Assembly (NCBI RefSeq): GCF_000719705.1
Contig: NZ_JOHO01000037.1
Span: forward strand, 4,825-68,824
Length of the DNA stretch: 64,000 nucleotides
Reading direction: 5' to 3'
Source of the DNA: Streptomyces sp. NRRL S-350
GTDB taxonomy: Bacteria; Actinomycetota; Actinomycetes; Streptomycetales; Streptomycetaceae
The translations under genes were made by a program, and so were the position numbers. This document shows positions 15,195 to 23,975 of the stretch, one piece after another (position 1 is the stretch's first letter; every line of letters starts with the position of its first letter). The notes beneath the pieces were generated by a model. The model was not told where the DNA came from. It ran no database searches and saw nothing but the letters and a program-made list of their open reading frames with translations.

Positions 15195-16301
15195 ATGACC
15201 ACCACCACGGAATCCCTGCTCAGCCCGTACCGCCTCGGCTCGCTCGACCTCCCCAACCGCGTCGCGATGGCCCCGATGACGCGGTACCGGGCCGCCGAGG
15301 ACGGCACGCCGCTGCCCGTCGTCGCCGAGTACTACGCCCAGCGCGCGAGCGCCGGTCTGATCGTCACCGAGGGCATCTGGCCCAGCAGTCGGGGCCAGTC
15401 CGAATGGTTCCTGCCCGGCCTGGAGACGCCCGCGCACACGGCCGGCTGGCGCGCGGTCACCGAGGCGGTGCACGCGGCCGGCGGCCGGATCGTCGCCCAG
15501 CTGATGCACGGCGGCCGCCAGGGCCACCCGCTCAACCGGCTGCTCGGCGACATCCCTGCCGGGCCCTCCGCCGTCCCCGCACCGGGCCCGGTGCACGTCA
15601 AGGACGGCGGCAAGGCCGAGGCCGTCACCCCACGCGAGATGACCCGTGACGAGATCCGCCAGGCCGTCACCGACCACGTCGACGCCGCCCGCAACGCGCT
15701 CGCCGCCGGCTTCGACGCCGTCGAACTGCACGGTGCCAACTCCTACCTGATCCACCAGTTCCTGGCCGACAACACCAACCTGCGCACCGACGAGTACGGC
15801 CCCGGCACGCTCGCCGACCGTCTGCGCTTCCCGGTCGAGCTGGTCACCGCCGTCGCGGACGCCATCGGCCCGGACCGCCTGGCCCTGCGCCTGTCCCCCG
15901 GAAACCCGCAGTTCGGCATGCACGAGGCCGACCCGGCGCCGGTCTACCGGGCACTGCTCGCCGAGCTGGACGGTCTGGGCCTGGCCTACCTCCACCTGAC
16001 CGACAACGACGACTACCCGGCCCTGGCCGACCTGCGCCCGCGCTGGTCCGGCCCGCTGATCGCCAACGTCGGCGAGAACCGCGCCGCCACCGACCGCGAG
16101 CGCGGCGAGGCGGTGCTGGCCGCCGGACTGGCCGACCTGGTCTCCTACGGCCGCGCCTTCATCGCCAATCCGGACCTGCCGGAACGATTCGCCGCCCACG
16201 CCCCGCTCACTCCCGTCGACCCCACCCACCTCTACGGCCGGACGGCGACCGGTCTCACCGACTACCCGAAGCTCACCGACTCCTCCGCACTCACCGGCTG
16301 A
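15195..16301 (+). CDS. Old Yellow Enzyme-family alkene reductase
   Basis: The 368-residue FMN-dependent NADH:flavin oxidoreductase starts at ATG 15195, directly after the 24-bp palindrome. Family marks: NRVAMAPMTRYRA (FMN-binding strand and Thr), GGRIVAQLMHGGRQGH, the substrate-anchoring pair in ELHGANSYLIHQFL (His/Asn about 172-175), RLSPGNPQFGM and SYGRAFIANPDLPER at the phosphate-binding end. These enzymes reduce the C=C bond of alpha,beta-unsaturated carbonyls and nitro compounds and often serve in electrophile detoxification. The operator suggests induction by such compounds. Confidence 0.93.
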   Translation: MTTTTESLLSPYRLGSLDLPNRVAMAPMTRYRAAEDGTPLPVVAEYYAQRASAGLIVTEGIWPSSRGQSEWFLPGLETPAHTAGWRAVTEAVHAAGGRIVAQLMHGGRQGHPLNRLLGDIPAGPSAVPAPGPVHVKDGGKAEAVTPREMTRDEIRQAVTDHVDAARNALAAGFDAVELHGANSYLIHQFLADNTNLRTDEYGPGTLADRLRFPVELVTAVADAIGPDRLALRLSPGNPQFGMHEADPAPVYRALLAELDGLGLAYLHLTDNDDYPALADLRPRWSGPLIANVGENRAATDRERGEAVLAAGLADLVSYGRAFIANPDLPERFAAHAPLTPVDPTHLYGRTATGLTDYPKLTDSSALTG

Positions 16302-16393
16302 CCGCGGCTCACCGACCGGCCGAAGCCCCCCAGGCTTCTCCCCCGACCCGAAATCCCGCGCATCCGCCGAGGCCGAGTCCTACCCTGGGGCCC

Positions 16394-17368
16394 ATGCGGA
16401 TCCTCATCCTCGGCGGCACCTCCTTCGTCGGCCGCGCGATCGTCGACGCCGCCCTGCACAGCGGCGCCGAGGTCACCCTGTTCAACCGGGGCCGGACCAA
16501 CCCCGGTCTCTTCCCCGACGCCCGCCACCTCGTCGGCGACCGCGACAACGGCGACCTCACCGCTCTGCGCGACGGCCACTGGGACGCCGTGGTGGACGTC
16601 AGCGGCTACCGCCCCCACCAGGTCGGCCAGGCCATGACCGCCCTCGGCGACCGGGTCGGCCGCTACCTCTTCATCTCCAGCCACGCGGTCTACCGGCGGG
16701 ACGGCCTCGTCCCCGGCTCGGACGAGTCCGCCCCGCGCCGCGCGCCGCTGCGCGAGGCCGCGCAGCTCACCGAGGAGACCTACGGCCGGCTCAAGGTCGC
16801 GTGCGAGGACGACGTCACCGCCCGCTACGGCGGCCGGGCGACCATCGTGCGGCCCGGAAAGGTCGCCGGGCCGCACGACGAGCAGCGGGGGCTGACCTAC
16901 TGGGTGCGCCGGGCCGCACACGGCGGGCGGATCGCACTGCCGGGCCGTCCGGAGCAGCCGGTACAGGTGGTCGACGCGCGCGACCTCGCCCGGCTGGTGC
17001 TCCGGCTGGTCCAGGACGACCGCCCGGGCGCCTTCCACGCCGTCGGGCCGGCCGAACCGACCACCTTGGGCGCCCTGATCACCACCTGCGCCGAGGTCGC
17101 GGGCACCGAGGTGGAGGTCGTCCCGGTGCCTCCGGAGACCGCCCCGCCGCCGTTCTTCCCCCTGGTCCGGGACCGACCGCTCTGGCCCGGCCAGCAGCGC
17201 GACCCGGCCCGGGCCCGCGCGGCCGGCCTGCCCGCGACCCCGCTCGCGGTCACCGCCGCCGACGTGCTCGACTGGGACCGCGACCGCGGCGAACCGCCAC
17301 TCGGCCACGGCTTCACCCCTGAGCAGGAGGCGGTGGCCCTGGCCCTGGCCGCGGCGGACCGCCGCTGA
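16394..17368 (+). CDS. NAD-dependent epimerase/dehydratase (extended SDR)
   Basis: A 324-residue protein with the Rossmann start MRILILGGTSFVGRAIVDAA (GxxGxxG form), SHAVYRR where the catalytic Tyr sits (about 96-102), and a Lys in GRLKVACEDDV. The C-terminal half (VDARDLARLVLRLVQDD, then PGAFHAVGPAEPTTLGALI) is the substrate domain of sugar-epimerase-like SDRs. TACCCT at 16381-16386 lies 7 bases before the ATG, with no ribosome site, so the mRNA is probably leaderless. Substrate unknown; isoflavone-reductase-like or sugar epimerase activity is possible. Confidence 0.85.
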   Translation: MRILILGGTSFVGRAIVDAALHSGAEVTLFNRGRTNPGLFPDARHLVGDRDNGDLTALRDGHWDAVVDVSGYRPHQVGQAMTALGDRVGRYLFISSHAVYRRDGLVPGSDESAPRRAPLREAAQLTEETYGRLKVACEDDVTARYGGRATIVRPGKVAGPHDEQRGLTYWVRRAAHGGRIALPGRPEQPVQVVDARDLARLVLRLVQDDRPGAFHAVGPAEPTTLGALITTCAEVAGTEVEVVPVPPETAPPPFFPLVRDRPLWPGQQRDPARARAAGLPATPLAVTAADVLDWDRDRGEPPLGHGFTPEQEAVALALAAADRR

Positions 17369-17425
17369 CTCCCTTCCGGCCGCCGCCGACCGCGCGCCGG
17401 CGGCGAACACCCCTGCCCTGACCGC

Positions 17426-17448
17426 TTGTCAGTGGCAGCCGCTATGGT
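17426..17448 (+). promoter_or_regulatory. PafBC-type DNA-damage promoter (RecA-NDp motif)
   Basis: TTGTCAGTG at 17426-17434, eight bases, then TATGGT at 17443-17448. This matches the mycobacterial/actinobacterial RecA-independent damage promoter consensus TTGTCRGTG-N8-TANNNT at every defined position. It lies about 105 bases upstream of the AAC(3) start with no other gene between. Confidence 0.75.
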
Positions 17449-17502
17449 CGGCCCCGAACGATCGCATCCGGACCAGACCGCCGACGCGGCACCGGCAACA
17501 CC

Positions 17503-17545
17503 AGCACGAGCACCAGCACCAGCACCAGCACCAGCACCAGCACCG
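17503..17545. repeat. AGCACC hexanucleotide microsatellite
   Basis: About seven tandem AGCACC units, the second one carrying a C-to-G change (AGCACG). The array lies in the leader between the damage-type promoter and the AAC(3) ribosome site (AGGGAG at 17548-17553). If translation began upstream it would encode an Ala-Pro run; slippage would change leader length by six bases. Confidence 0.8.
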
Positions 17546-17557
17546 CCAGGGAGCACC

Positions 17558-18391
17558 ATGACCACACCGGGCACCACACCGGACGCCAGGCCGGGGAGCG
17601 CACCGCTCACCACCGCCGACCTCGTGGCGGGCTGGCGCCGGGTCGGCGTCCGCGAGGGCATGGCGCTGATCGTGCACTCCTCGCTCTCCAGCCTCGGCCG
17701 GGTCGAGGGTGGTGCGGCGGCCGTGGTGGCCGCCCTGCGCGAGGCGGTCGGGCCGACCGGCACCGTCGCGGTGCCCACCTTCACCACCGACACGGTCTGC
17801 GACCCGGCCCCCGGGCACCCCGGCGCGCTCACCCCCGAGACAGCCGAACTCCGGTCCGCCGTACCGCTGTTCCACGCCGGGCTACCCTCTCGCATGGGCG
17901 CGGTGGCGGAGGCCCTGCGCGCGCTGCCGGAGAGCCTGCGCAGCACGCACCCCCAGGTGTCGGTCGCCGCCGTCGGGGCGCATGCCAGGGAGGTCACCGC
18001 CCGCCGCTCGCTCGGCTTCGCCGTGGGCCGCGAGTCGCCGTTCGGCGCGCTGCACGACCTCGGCGGGTACGTGCTGCTGATCGGCGTCGGGCACAACCGC
18101 AACACCTTCCTGCACTACGCGGAGACCTTCGCCCCCAACCGCCGGCTCAAGCTGCGCCGCTTCCCGATGGCGATCCAGGGCGAGCGGGTCTGGATCGAGG
18201 CGCCGGACGTGGGCGATGACAACGACACGCACTTCCCACTGGTGGGGCGGGAGTTCGAGGAGCGGGCGGGCATCCGCGAGGTGCTGGTCGGCGACGCGCC
18301 CTGCCGGTTGCTCCCGGTCCGCGACCTCATACCCTTCGCCGTCCGCCGACTCACCGAACTGCTGGCGGCGGACGGCTCCGCAGTGGCGTAG
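17558..18391 (+). CDS. Aminoglycoside N3-acetyltransferase family protein
   Basis: ATG 17558 lies 4 bases after AGGGAG; 277 residues, the normal length for the Antibiotic_NAT family (PF02522). Family features: LIVHSSLSSLGRVEGGAAAV near 34-53, GTVAVPTFT near 68-76, THPQVSVAAVGAHA with the conserved acyl-CoA-site His, ESPFGALHDLGGYVLLIGVG and NTFLHYAE near 184-191. AAC(3) enzymes acetylate the 3-amino group of 2-deoxystreptamine aminoglycosides using acetyl-CoA; many chromosomal homologues act on other amines (for example FrbF-like enzymes), so resistance is not proven. The promoter suggests induction by DNA damage. Confidence 0.85.
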   Translation: MTTPGTTPDARPGSAPLTTADLVAGWRRVGVREGMALIVHSSLSSLGRVEGGAAAVVAALREAVGPTGTVAVPTFTTDTVCDPAPGHPGALTPETAELRSAVPLFHAGLPSRMGAVAEALRALPESLRSTHPQVSVAAVGAHAREVTARRSLGFAVGRESPFGALHDLGGYVLLIGVGHNRNTFLHYAETFAPNRRLKLRRFPMAIQGERVWIEAPDVGDDNDTHFPLVGREFEERAGIREVLVGDAPCRLLPVRDLIPFAVRRLTELLAADGSAVA

Positions 18392-18489
18392 CCCGGTCGG
18401 CGCTTCCGCGCGAGCGGCCGACCGGGCCGTGCCCGTCACCTCGGTGCAGGCCGGGTTCACTGCACCCGGGCGTCAGTGCGGGCCGGGCG

Positions 18490-20034
18490 TCAGTGCTCGG
18501 CGTCGTGCAGGGAGTTGGTCTCCTGGATCTTCTTCCAGGACTTCGGCTCCACCGGCGCCTGCCGGTCGGCCTGGCCCGAGCCCGGCACCGAACCCGCACC
18601 GGGCGCCAGCGAGGCGACGGCACCGGCGGCCGTCGGGACCGGCCCGGTGGCCGGCTTCGCGGCGGTGAACAGCCAGGTGTCGAAGAGGCCGCCGAGCTTC
18701 TGGCCGGAGACCTTTTCGGCGTACGCCTGGAACTCCGGGATGGTGGCGTTGCCGTAGCGGCGCTCGGTCGGCCAGCCCTTGAGGATGCGGAAGAACTTCT
18801 CGTCCCCGACGGCGTTGCGCAGCGCCTGGATGGCGACGGCGCCCCGGTCGTACACGGCGCCCGCGAACTGGTTGTCGGCGCCGGGATCGCCGGGCTTGAC
18901 GGTCCAGAACGCGTCGTCGGCCGGGTGCGAGGCGTAGACGTAGTCGGCCAGTTCCTGGGCGGTGCCCTCGTTCTCGTGCTCGGACCAGAGGAACTGCGCG
19001 TACCGGGCGAAGCCTTCGTTCAACCAGATGTCGCTCCAGCGCGAGACCGAGACGCTGTCGCCGTACCACTGGTGGGCCAGCTCGTGGACGACGACCGAGG
19101 TGTTGGAGCCCTTCGCGAACTGCCGGGGGCTGTAGAAGACCCGGGTCTGGGTCTCCAGTGCGAAGCCGGTCGTGACGTTGGGGACGTAGCCGCCGACCGA
19201 GCTGAACGGGTAGTCGCCGAAGTAGCCGCTCAGCCAGTCGACCAGCTCGCCGGTGCGCTCGACGCTCGCCTTGGCGGCGTCCGCGTTGTCGCCGAGGTCC
19301 TTGCTGTACGCGTTGTAGACCGGCAGTCCACCGGGCGTGGTGTCCGTGGTGACGTCGAACTTGCCGACTGCGAGGGTGGCCAGATAGGTCGCCTGGGGCT
19401 TGGTCTCGCGCCAGCTGTAGCGGGTCCAGCCGGCCTGGGAGGTGGCGCCGGTCAGGATGCCGTTGCTGATGACCTGGTTGCCGTCCGGCACCTGCACCGA
19501 GACGTCGAAGGTGGCCTTGTCGCTCGGGTGGTCGTTGCTCGGGAACCACCACCACGCCGACTCGGGCTCGCCGGCCGCCACCGCGCCGTCCGGCGTGCGC
19601 AGCCAGGCGGTGAAGCCGTACTTCTTCACGCTGGACGGCACGCCCTTGTAGCGGACCACGACGGTGGCCTGGCTGCCCTTGGCGAGCGGCCGGGCGGGGG
19701 TGATCTCCAGTTCCTGCTCACCGCTGGTGGTGAAGGTCGCGGGCCGCCCGTTGACCCGGACTTCCGAGACGTTCAGCGCGAAGTCGAGGTTGAACCGGGA
19801 GAGGTCCTGGGTCGCCGTGGCGAGGATGGTGGTGGTGCCTTCGAGTTCGTCGGTGGCGGGCTGGTACTTCAGCCGGATGTCGTAGTGCGAGACGCGGTAG
19901 CCGCCGTTGCCGTAGGTCGGGTAGTAGGAGTCGCCGACGCCGGCTGCGCCGGGTTGGAAGTCGGATGCCGAGGCGGGGACGGCCAGGAACAGGCTCAGGG
20001 CACTGGCAGCAGAGACGATCAGCCTCTTGCGCAC
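18490..20034 (-). CDS. Secreted M1-family zinc aminopeptidase
   Basis: GTG 20034 stands 5 bases after GGAGG. The 514-residue product has a Sec signal peptide (RKRLIVSAASALSLFLAVPA, cleaved near ASA-SD). Domain order: N-terminal beta-saddle (~45-240), thermolysin-like catalytic domain with HELAHQWYGDS (zinc ligands His317 and His321, catalytic Glu318) and the third ligand Glu340 in NEGFARY. The substrate-strand motif reads GFALETQTR rather than GAMEN, as in many actinobacterial M1 members. The long C-terminal helical domain of larger aminopeptidases is replaced by a short helical region (KVSGQKLGGLFDTWLF) and a Pro/Gly tail. It should trim N-terminal residues from extracellular peptides. Confidence 0.92.
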   Translation of the reverse strand: MRKRLIVSAASALSLFLAVPASASDFQPGAAGVGDSYYPTYGNGGYRVSHYDIRLKYQPATDELEGTTTILATATQDLSRFNLDFALNVSEVRVNGRPATFTTSGEQELEITPARPLAKGSQATVVVRYKGVPSSVKKYGFTAWLRTPDGAVAAGEPESAWWWFPSNDHPSDKATFDVSVQVPDGNQVISNGILTGATSQAGWTRYSWRETKPQATYLATLAVGKFDVTTDTTPGGLPVYNAYSKDLGDNADAAKASVERTGELVDWLSGYFGDYPFSSVGGYVPNVTTGFALETQTRVFYSPRQFAKGSNTSVVVHELAHQWYGDSVSVSRWSDIWLNEGFARYAQFLWSEHENEGTAQELADYVYASHPADDAFWTVKPGDPGADNQFAGAVYDRGAVAIQALRNAVGDEKFFRILKGWPTERRYGNATIPEFQAYAEKVSGQKLGGLFDTWLFTAAKPATGPVPTAAGAVASLAPGAGSVPGSGQADRQAPVEPKSWKKIQETNSLHDAEH

Positions 20035-20247
20035 GTGGTCCTCCAGGGATCACCGGAACGATGGGTCGGATCGATCCTTGTCCCGGTGATCCCCGGCTCA
20101 CTCCCCGATTGTGAGATGTTCATGAAAAGAAACGCGCCGAAATGCCGGTGCCGCACCTGTGCCGCAACGCCGTCACACCGCCCCGCCCGTCACCCCAGGC
20201 ACGCTGGCCACCCCAGCCCCACTGGCCAGTTCAGCCCCACCCGCCGC
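20035..20247. other. Intergenic, M1 peptidase promoter region
   Basis: This 213-base gap upstream of the M1 peptidase contains an AT-richer patch around 20112-20140 (TGAGATGTTCATGAAAAG) and CCAGCCCCACTGGCCAG-type short repeats at 20195-20235. No promoter box or hairpin could be assigned with confidence. Confidence 0.4.
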
Positions 20248-21120
20248 TCAGCCCCCGAGCGCCACCGGCGCCCGCACCAGCGAGCCGTACTCCGTCCAGG
20301 AGCCGTCGTAGTTCTTGACGTGCGGGTACCCCAGCAACTCGGTGAGCGCGAACCAGGTGTGCGCGGACCGCTCGCCGATCCGGCAGTAGGCGATCACCTC
20401 GTGCTCCGCCTCCACCCCCTTGCCCCCGTACAGCGCCCGCAGCTCCTCCGCCGAGCGGAACGACCCGTCGTCGTTGGCCGCCTGCGACCAGGGGATGTTG
20501 ACCGCCCCCGGGATGTGCCCGGGCACCTGCGCCTGTTCCTGCGGCAGGTGCGGCGGTGCGATCAGCTCACCCCGGAACTCGGCGGGCGAGCGGACGTCCA
20601 CCAGCACCGCGTCGGTCCCGGGCTTGGCGAACACCTCGGCCTTGGCCAGCACCTCGTCCCGCAGCGCCCGCAGCTCGGGCCGCTCGGGTCCGCTCAGCCG
20701 GTAGGCGGTGTGCTGGTAGTCCATCACCTCCTGGGTGAGTTCGCGGCCCTCCAGCTCCCACTTCTTGCGCCCGCCGTCCAGCAGCCGCACCGGCCCGAAG
20801 CCGCGCAGCCGCAGCAGCCAGTAGGCGTACGCCGCGAACCAGTTGTTGTTGCCGCCGTACAGCACCACGGTGGTGTCATCCTCGACCCCGGCCGCCCGCA
20901 GCAGGTGCTGGACGCCCTCGCGGTCGGCGTAGTCGCGGCCGACCCGGCTGTGCAGGTCGGTGGTCCAGTTCCAGCCGACGGCGCCAGGGATGTGGTCCCG
21001 GTCGTACGCGGTGGTGTCCTCGTCGACCTCGACGACCCGGACCGTGCCGTCGTCCAGGTGGCGGGCCAGCCATTCGGTGGCGACCAGCGCCTCGGGGTGT
21101 GCGTAGCCGTTGCCGCTCAT
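20248..21120 (-). CDS. Sulfurtransferase (tandem rhodanese)
   Basis: ATG 21120 with AAGGAGG 8 bases upstream; 290 residues. Two rhodanese domains: an inactive N-terminal one (LARHLDDGTVRVVEVDEDTT, DHIPGAVGWNW) and a catalytic C-terminal one (VLVDVRSPAEFRGE, GHIPGAVNIPW) with the active-site loop CRIGERS, Cys near 246. The CRxGxR[S/T] loop is that of thiosulfate sulfurtransferases. It moves sulfane sulfur from thiosulfate or a similar donor to cyanide or a thiol acceptor in the cytosol. No sulfur-pathway neighbour is visible. Confidence 0.92.
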   Translation of the reverse strand: MSGNGYAHPEALVATEWLARHLDDGTVRVVEVDEDTTAYDRDHIPGAVGWNWTTDLHSRVGRDYADREGVQHLLRAAGVEDDTTVVLYGGNNNWFAAYAYWLLRLRGFGPVRLLDGGRKKWELEGRELTQEVMDYQHTAYRLSGPERPELRALRDEVLAKAEVFAKPGTDAVLVDVRSPAEFRGELIAPPHLPQEQAQVPGHIPGAVNIPWSQAANDDGSFRSAEELRALYGGKGVEAEHEVIAYCRIGERSAHTWFALTELLGYPHVKNYDGSWTEYGSLVRAPVALGG

Positions 21121-21300
21121 CCCGCGCCCTCCTTCGTTCCGCCCAGGGCTGTACGGACCGGGCCTCCGGGCGCGCACGCACCGGCGCACCACAGACGGGC
21201 CGGACACTTCGAACGTACGTCCGCCATCGCTTGCGGGCCACCCCGGGGTCGTCGGGCATCCGCTGCGCCGACGCCGCGAGCGTCGGCTCCCGGACAGGCG

Positions 21301-21337
21301 GACGGCCCGGTGATCGGTCACCGATCACCGGGCCGTC
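21301..21337 (-). terminator. 17-bp stem-loop after small secreted protein
   Basis: GACGGCCCGGTGATCGG and its exact complement CCGATCACCGGGCCGTC flank a TCA loop, 36 bases beyond the stop of the minus-strand gene at 21373. A near-perfect intrinsic terminator stem. The rest of 21121-21372 holds nothing else recognised. Confidence 0.75.
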
Positions 21338-21372
21338 CCGGGCGGAAAGCGGTTCCGTCGGCCTCGGGGAGC

Positions 21373-21699
21373 TCAGGAGAAGACCACGGAGCGCAGCTTC
21401 AGCCGGTCGCCGAGCCTCTTGCCGGGCTTCATCGCGTAGAAGACGTCTCCGGAGCAGTCGAAGTCGAGGAAGACCGTGGCCGTCGAGTCAGTGAGGTTCG
21501 CCGGCGCGAAGCCCGGGTCCTCCTCGGTGGTCCCCGGAAGGTTGATGCACTCACGGCTCTGCGGGTCGGCCAGGCCGGTGGGGACTCCCGGGCCGACCTT
21601 GTAGAGGAAGTCGCCGGTGGCGGCGTTCGCGGAGACGGGGGTGGCGAGCACGAGAGCGGCGGCACTCGCGACGGCGAGGACGGTGTTGCGGAGACGCAT
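21373..21699 (-). CDS. Small secreted protein
   Basis: ATG 21699 follows GAAAGG by 8 bases. The 108-residue product has a clear signal peptide (MRLRNTVLAVASAAALVLAT, cleavage near SANA-AT) and a ~75-residue mature part with two cysteines (ECINLPG and DFDCSGD) likely to form one disulfide. It contains VFYAMKPGKRLGDRLKLRSV at the C-terminus. No named domain recognised; similar small secreted proteins are common in streptomycetes and some are protease or lysozyme inhibitors, but nothing here proves that. Confidence 0.75.
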   Translation of the reverse strand: MRLRNTVLAVASAAALVLATPVSANAATGDFLYKVGPGVPTGLADPQSRECINLPGTTEEDPGFAPANLTDSTATVFLDFDCSGDVFYAMKPGKRLGDRLKLRSVVFS

Positions 21700-21857
21700 G
21701 AGTGAAAGCCTTTCAGGTGGCACCCGGCGGTACCGGTGTGAAGTGGTGCGAGATCACCCTAGAAGCCCGAAATCCGCAGAAACGGTTCTTCCAATCCACC
21801 CTTTCGAGTGGTTTAAGCAGAAAACCCATGACCTCGGCCGTCCACTCGCCAAACCGC

Positions 21858-22784
21858 TCAGTTCGGCGGAGCCGTGAAGAAGTAGCCCGAGTCGATGAGC
21901 ACCGGCAGGTACGCCTTCAGCGCCGCCACCGTCTGCGAACGGTCCCCGCCGCCGTCGTGGTTGAGCACGATCGACCCGGGCCGGACGTCCTTGAGGATCC
22001 GGTCGGTGATCGCCGAGGTCCCCGGCCGGGCCCAGTCCCTCGGATCCACCGACCAGGCCATGTTCCGCATCCCGAGGTCGGCGGCCACCTTGAGCGACGC
22101 CGGGGACCAGTCCCCGCCCGGCGCGCGGAACCAGGCGGGCAGCCGGCCGGTGGTCCGGTGCAGCAGGTCGGAGGTGCGCACCAGCTCGTCCCGCACCTTG
22201 GTATCGGACAGGCTCCGCAGGTCCGGATGGGTCCAGGTGTGGTTGGCGATGTGGTGGCCGTGGTCGGCGATCTCCCGCACCAGCTCCGGGTGCTCGACGG
22301 CGTTCTCGCCGATCAGGAAGAAGGTCGCCCGGATCCCGTGCTGCTGGAGCAGCGCCAGCACCGTGGGCGTGTACCGGGGGTCGGGCCCGTCGTCGATGGT
22401 GAGCGCCACCACCCGCCGCGCCGCGTCCAGCTCGTACACCGGCTTGCTCTCCGCCTCGGTGAGCACCTTGTGCACGGGCACCGCGCTCGGCGCGGCGGCC
22501 GAGGGGGAGGCGGCCCCTGCCGAGGCGGCCCCAGGGGAGCCGGACGGCGGCGCCGACGAGGGAGCCGCCGACGGGGCGCCCGTCGCGGCGGCGGACGACG
22601 CGGCCGGTGCGTCGCCCCCGGGCCCGGCCGGCTCCACCGGGAGGGCGCTCTCGGCCACGCCCACCTCGGCGGCGGCCTCCCCGCCGCTCCAGGGGCTCCG
22701 GCAACCGGCGGCCGCCCCCAGTAGGGACATCCCGGCCGCGACCAGCAACAATCTTCGCGAAGTAATCTGACGATCTGACAGCAT
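21858..22784 (-). CDS. Polysaccharide deacetylase lipoprotein
   Basis: ATG 22784; 308 residues. The N-terminus combines a twin-arginine-like TSRRLLLVA with a lipobox LGAAAGC (Cys28), so the protein is probably lipid-anchored outside the membrane. Residues 40-105 are an Ala/Ser/Pro linker. The NodB domain (CE4) from about 123 shows TIDDGPD (catalytic base Asp131 and metal ligand Asp132), HTWTH (metal ligands His182 and His186), RAPGGDWSP and VLNHDGGGDRS near the C-terminus. CE4 enzymes remove N-acetyl groups from peptidoglycan, chitin or related polymers; a cell-wall role is likely. Start context GGGGGAAGC is adequate. Confidence 0.9.
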   Translation of the reverse strand: MLSDRQITSRRLLLVAAGMSLLGAAAGCRSPWSGGEAAAEVGVAESALPVEPAGPGGDAPAASSAAATGAPSAAPSSAPPSGSPGAASAGAASPSAAAPSAVPVHKVLTEAESKPVYELDAARRVVALTIDDGPDPRYTPTVLALLQQHGIRATFFLIGENAVEHPELVREIADHGHHIANHTWTHPDLRSLSDTKVRDELVRTSDLLHRTTGRLPAWFRAPGGDWSPASLKVAADLGMRNMAWSVDPRDWARPGTSAITDRILKDVRPGSIVLNHDGGGDRSQTVAALKAYLPVLIDSGYFFTAPPN

Positions 22785-22992
22785 TGTGAATGCTTCCCCC
22801 GGCCGTCGCCGCCGCTCCCCGGCGGCAACTCCGACGGACCCGATCACCACTCCGACGGCCCAAAGCCGACCGGCCGCGCTCCCCGTCTCCCGGGGCCTTC
22901 CACCAGCCTTCCCGACCGGGCGCCCAGCCCCCGACCGGACCGCTACGCTGTGGCTTCCCCAGTGTGATGATCTGCCATCAGAGGACGTGGCC

Positions 22993-23853
22993 ATGACGAC
23001 GAGTCAGGACTTCCCCCACCCGGGCCCGCAGGACGCCGAAGCCGCCGAGCCCAGCCAGTGGGAACGTTTCGGCGTCGACACCACCGCCCCGCACTCTGCC
23101 CGGGTGTACGACTACTGGCTCGGCGGCAAGACCAACTTCCCGCCGGACCGCGCCATGGGGCAGGCCATCGAACAGGCCGTGCCGAGCGTCAAGGAGATGG
23201 CCAAGGCCAACCGCGCCTTCCAGGGCCGGGCCGTCCGCCACCTGGCCCGGGAGCACGGCATCCGCCAGTTCCTCGACCTCGGCACCGGCATCCCCACCTC
23301 CCCCAACACCCACGAGATCGCCGAGGCCGTCAGCCCCGGCACCCGGGTCGTCTACGTCGACAACGACCCGATCGTGCTCGCCCACGCCCGCGCGCTGATG
23401 GTCTCCAGCCCGGTCAGCCGCACCACCTACATCCACGCCGACCTGCGCGAACCCGACGAGCTGTTCGCCGACCCGGCGCTCACCTCGACCCTCGACCTCA
23501 CCCGGCCGGTCGGCCTGCTGATGATCGCCGTGCTGATGCTGATCGCCGACGAGGACGACCCGTGGGGGCGGGTCGCCGCGCTGCGCGACGCCCTGCCTGC
23601 CGGGAGCTGCCTCGCCCTGACCACCCCCACCCCGGACTTCGACCCGGAGGCCGTCGGCAAGGTCGCCGAGGCCGCCCGGGCCGGGGGGATGACCCTGGTG
23701 CCGCGCGGCTACGACGACGTGGTCCGGTTCTTCGACGGCTGGGACCTGGTCGAGCCCGGCGTCGCCCCGGTCCTGGCCTGGCGCCCGGACGGCGAGCCCC
23801 CGGCCGACCCGAAGGCCGCGTACTACTGGGGCGGCGTCGCCGTCAAGCGCTGA
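22993..23853 (+). CDS. SAM-dependent methyltransferase (DUF574 family)
   Basis: A 286-residue protein starting at ATG 22993. It has the family opening (RVYDYWLGGKTNFPPDRAMG near 38-57), glycine-rich loop QFLDLGTGIPTSPNTHE near 94-110, and VVYVDNDPIVLAHARAL as the adenosine-binding acidic strand. DUF574 (SAM_methyltransf) proteins occur in large paralogous sets in streptomycetes; targets are unknown. It is divergent from the deacetylase with a 208-base gap. No biosynthetic cluster surrounds it. Confidence 0.88.
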   Translation: MTTSQDFPHPGPQDAEAAEPSQWERFGVDTTAPHSARVYDYWLGGKTNFPPDRAMGQAIEQAVPSVKEMAKANRAFQGRAVRHLAREHGIRQFLDLGTGIPTSPNTHEIAEAVSPGTRVVYVDNDPIVLAHARALMVSSPVSRTTYIHADLREPDELFADPALTSTLDLTRPVGLLMIAVLMLIADEDDPWGRVAALRDALPAGSCLALTTPTPDFDPEAVGKVAEAARAGGMTLVPRGYDDVVRFFDGWDLVEPGVAPVLAWRPDGEPPADPKAAYYWGGVAVKR

Positions 23854-23888
23854 GCCCCCGAGCCCCCGACCCGGGGAGTCGCCGAGCC

Positions 23889-23955
23889 GGTGGCGGGCAG
23901 GCGGGCGTGGCGGGCGGTGGTGGGCAGGCGGTGGCGGGCAGGCGGTGGCGGGCGG
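23889..23955. repeat. Degenerate GGTGGCGGGCAGGC array
   Basis: Four imperfect units built on GGTGGCGGGCAGGC fill most of the gap between the convergent methyltransferase and Fpg/Nei genes. Purely low-complexity; no stem-loop of note. Confidence 0.7.
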
Positions 23956-23975
23956 GGCCCACGGCCGGGGGCCCC

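Noticed and set aside
17558..18391. Proven aminoglycoside resistance gene
   Set aside because: Family membership alone does not show resistance; many chromosomal AAC(3)-like enzymes act on other amines.
18490..20034. Degenerate M1 peptidase because GAMEN is absent
   Set aside because: GFALE-type motifs are found in active actinobacterial M1 members, and HELAH and the distal Glu are intact.
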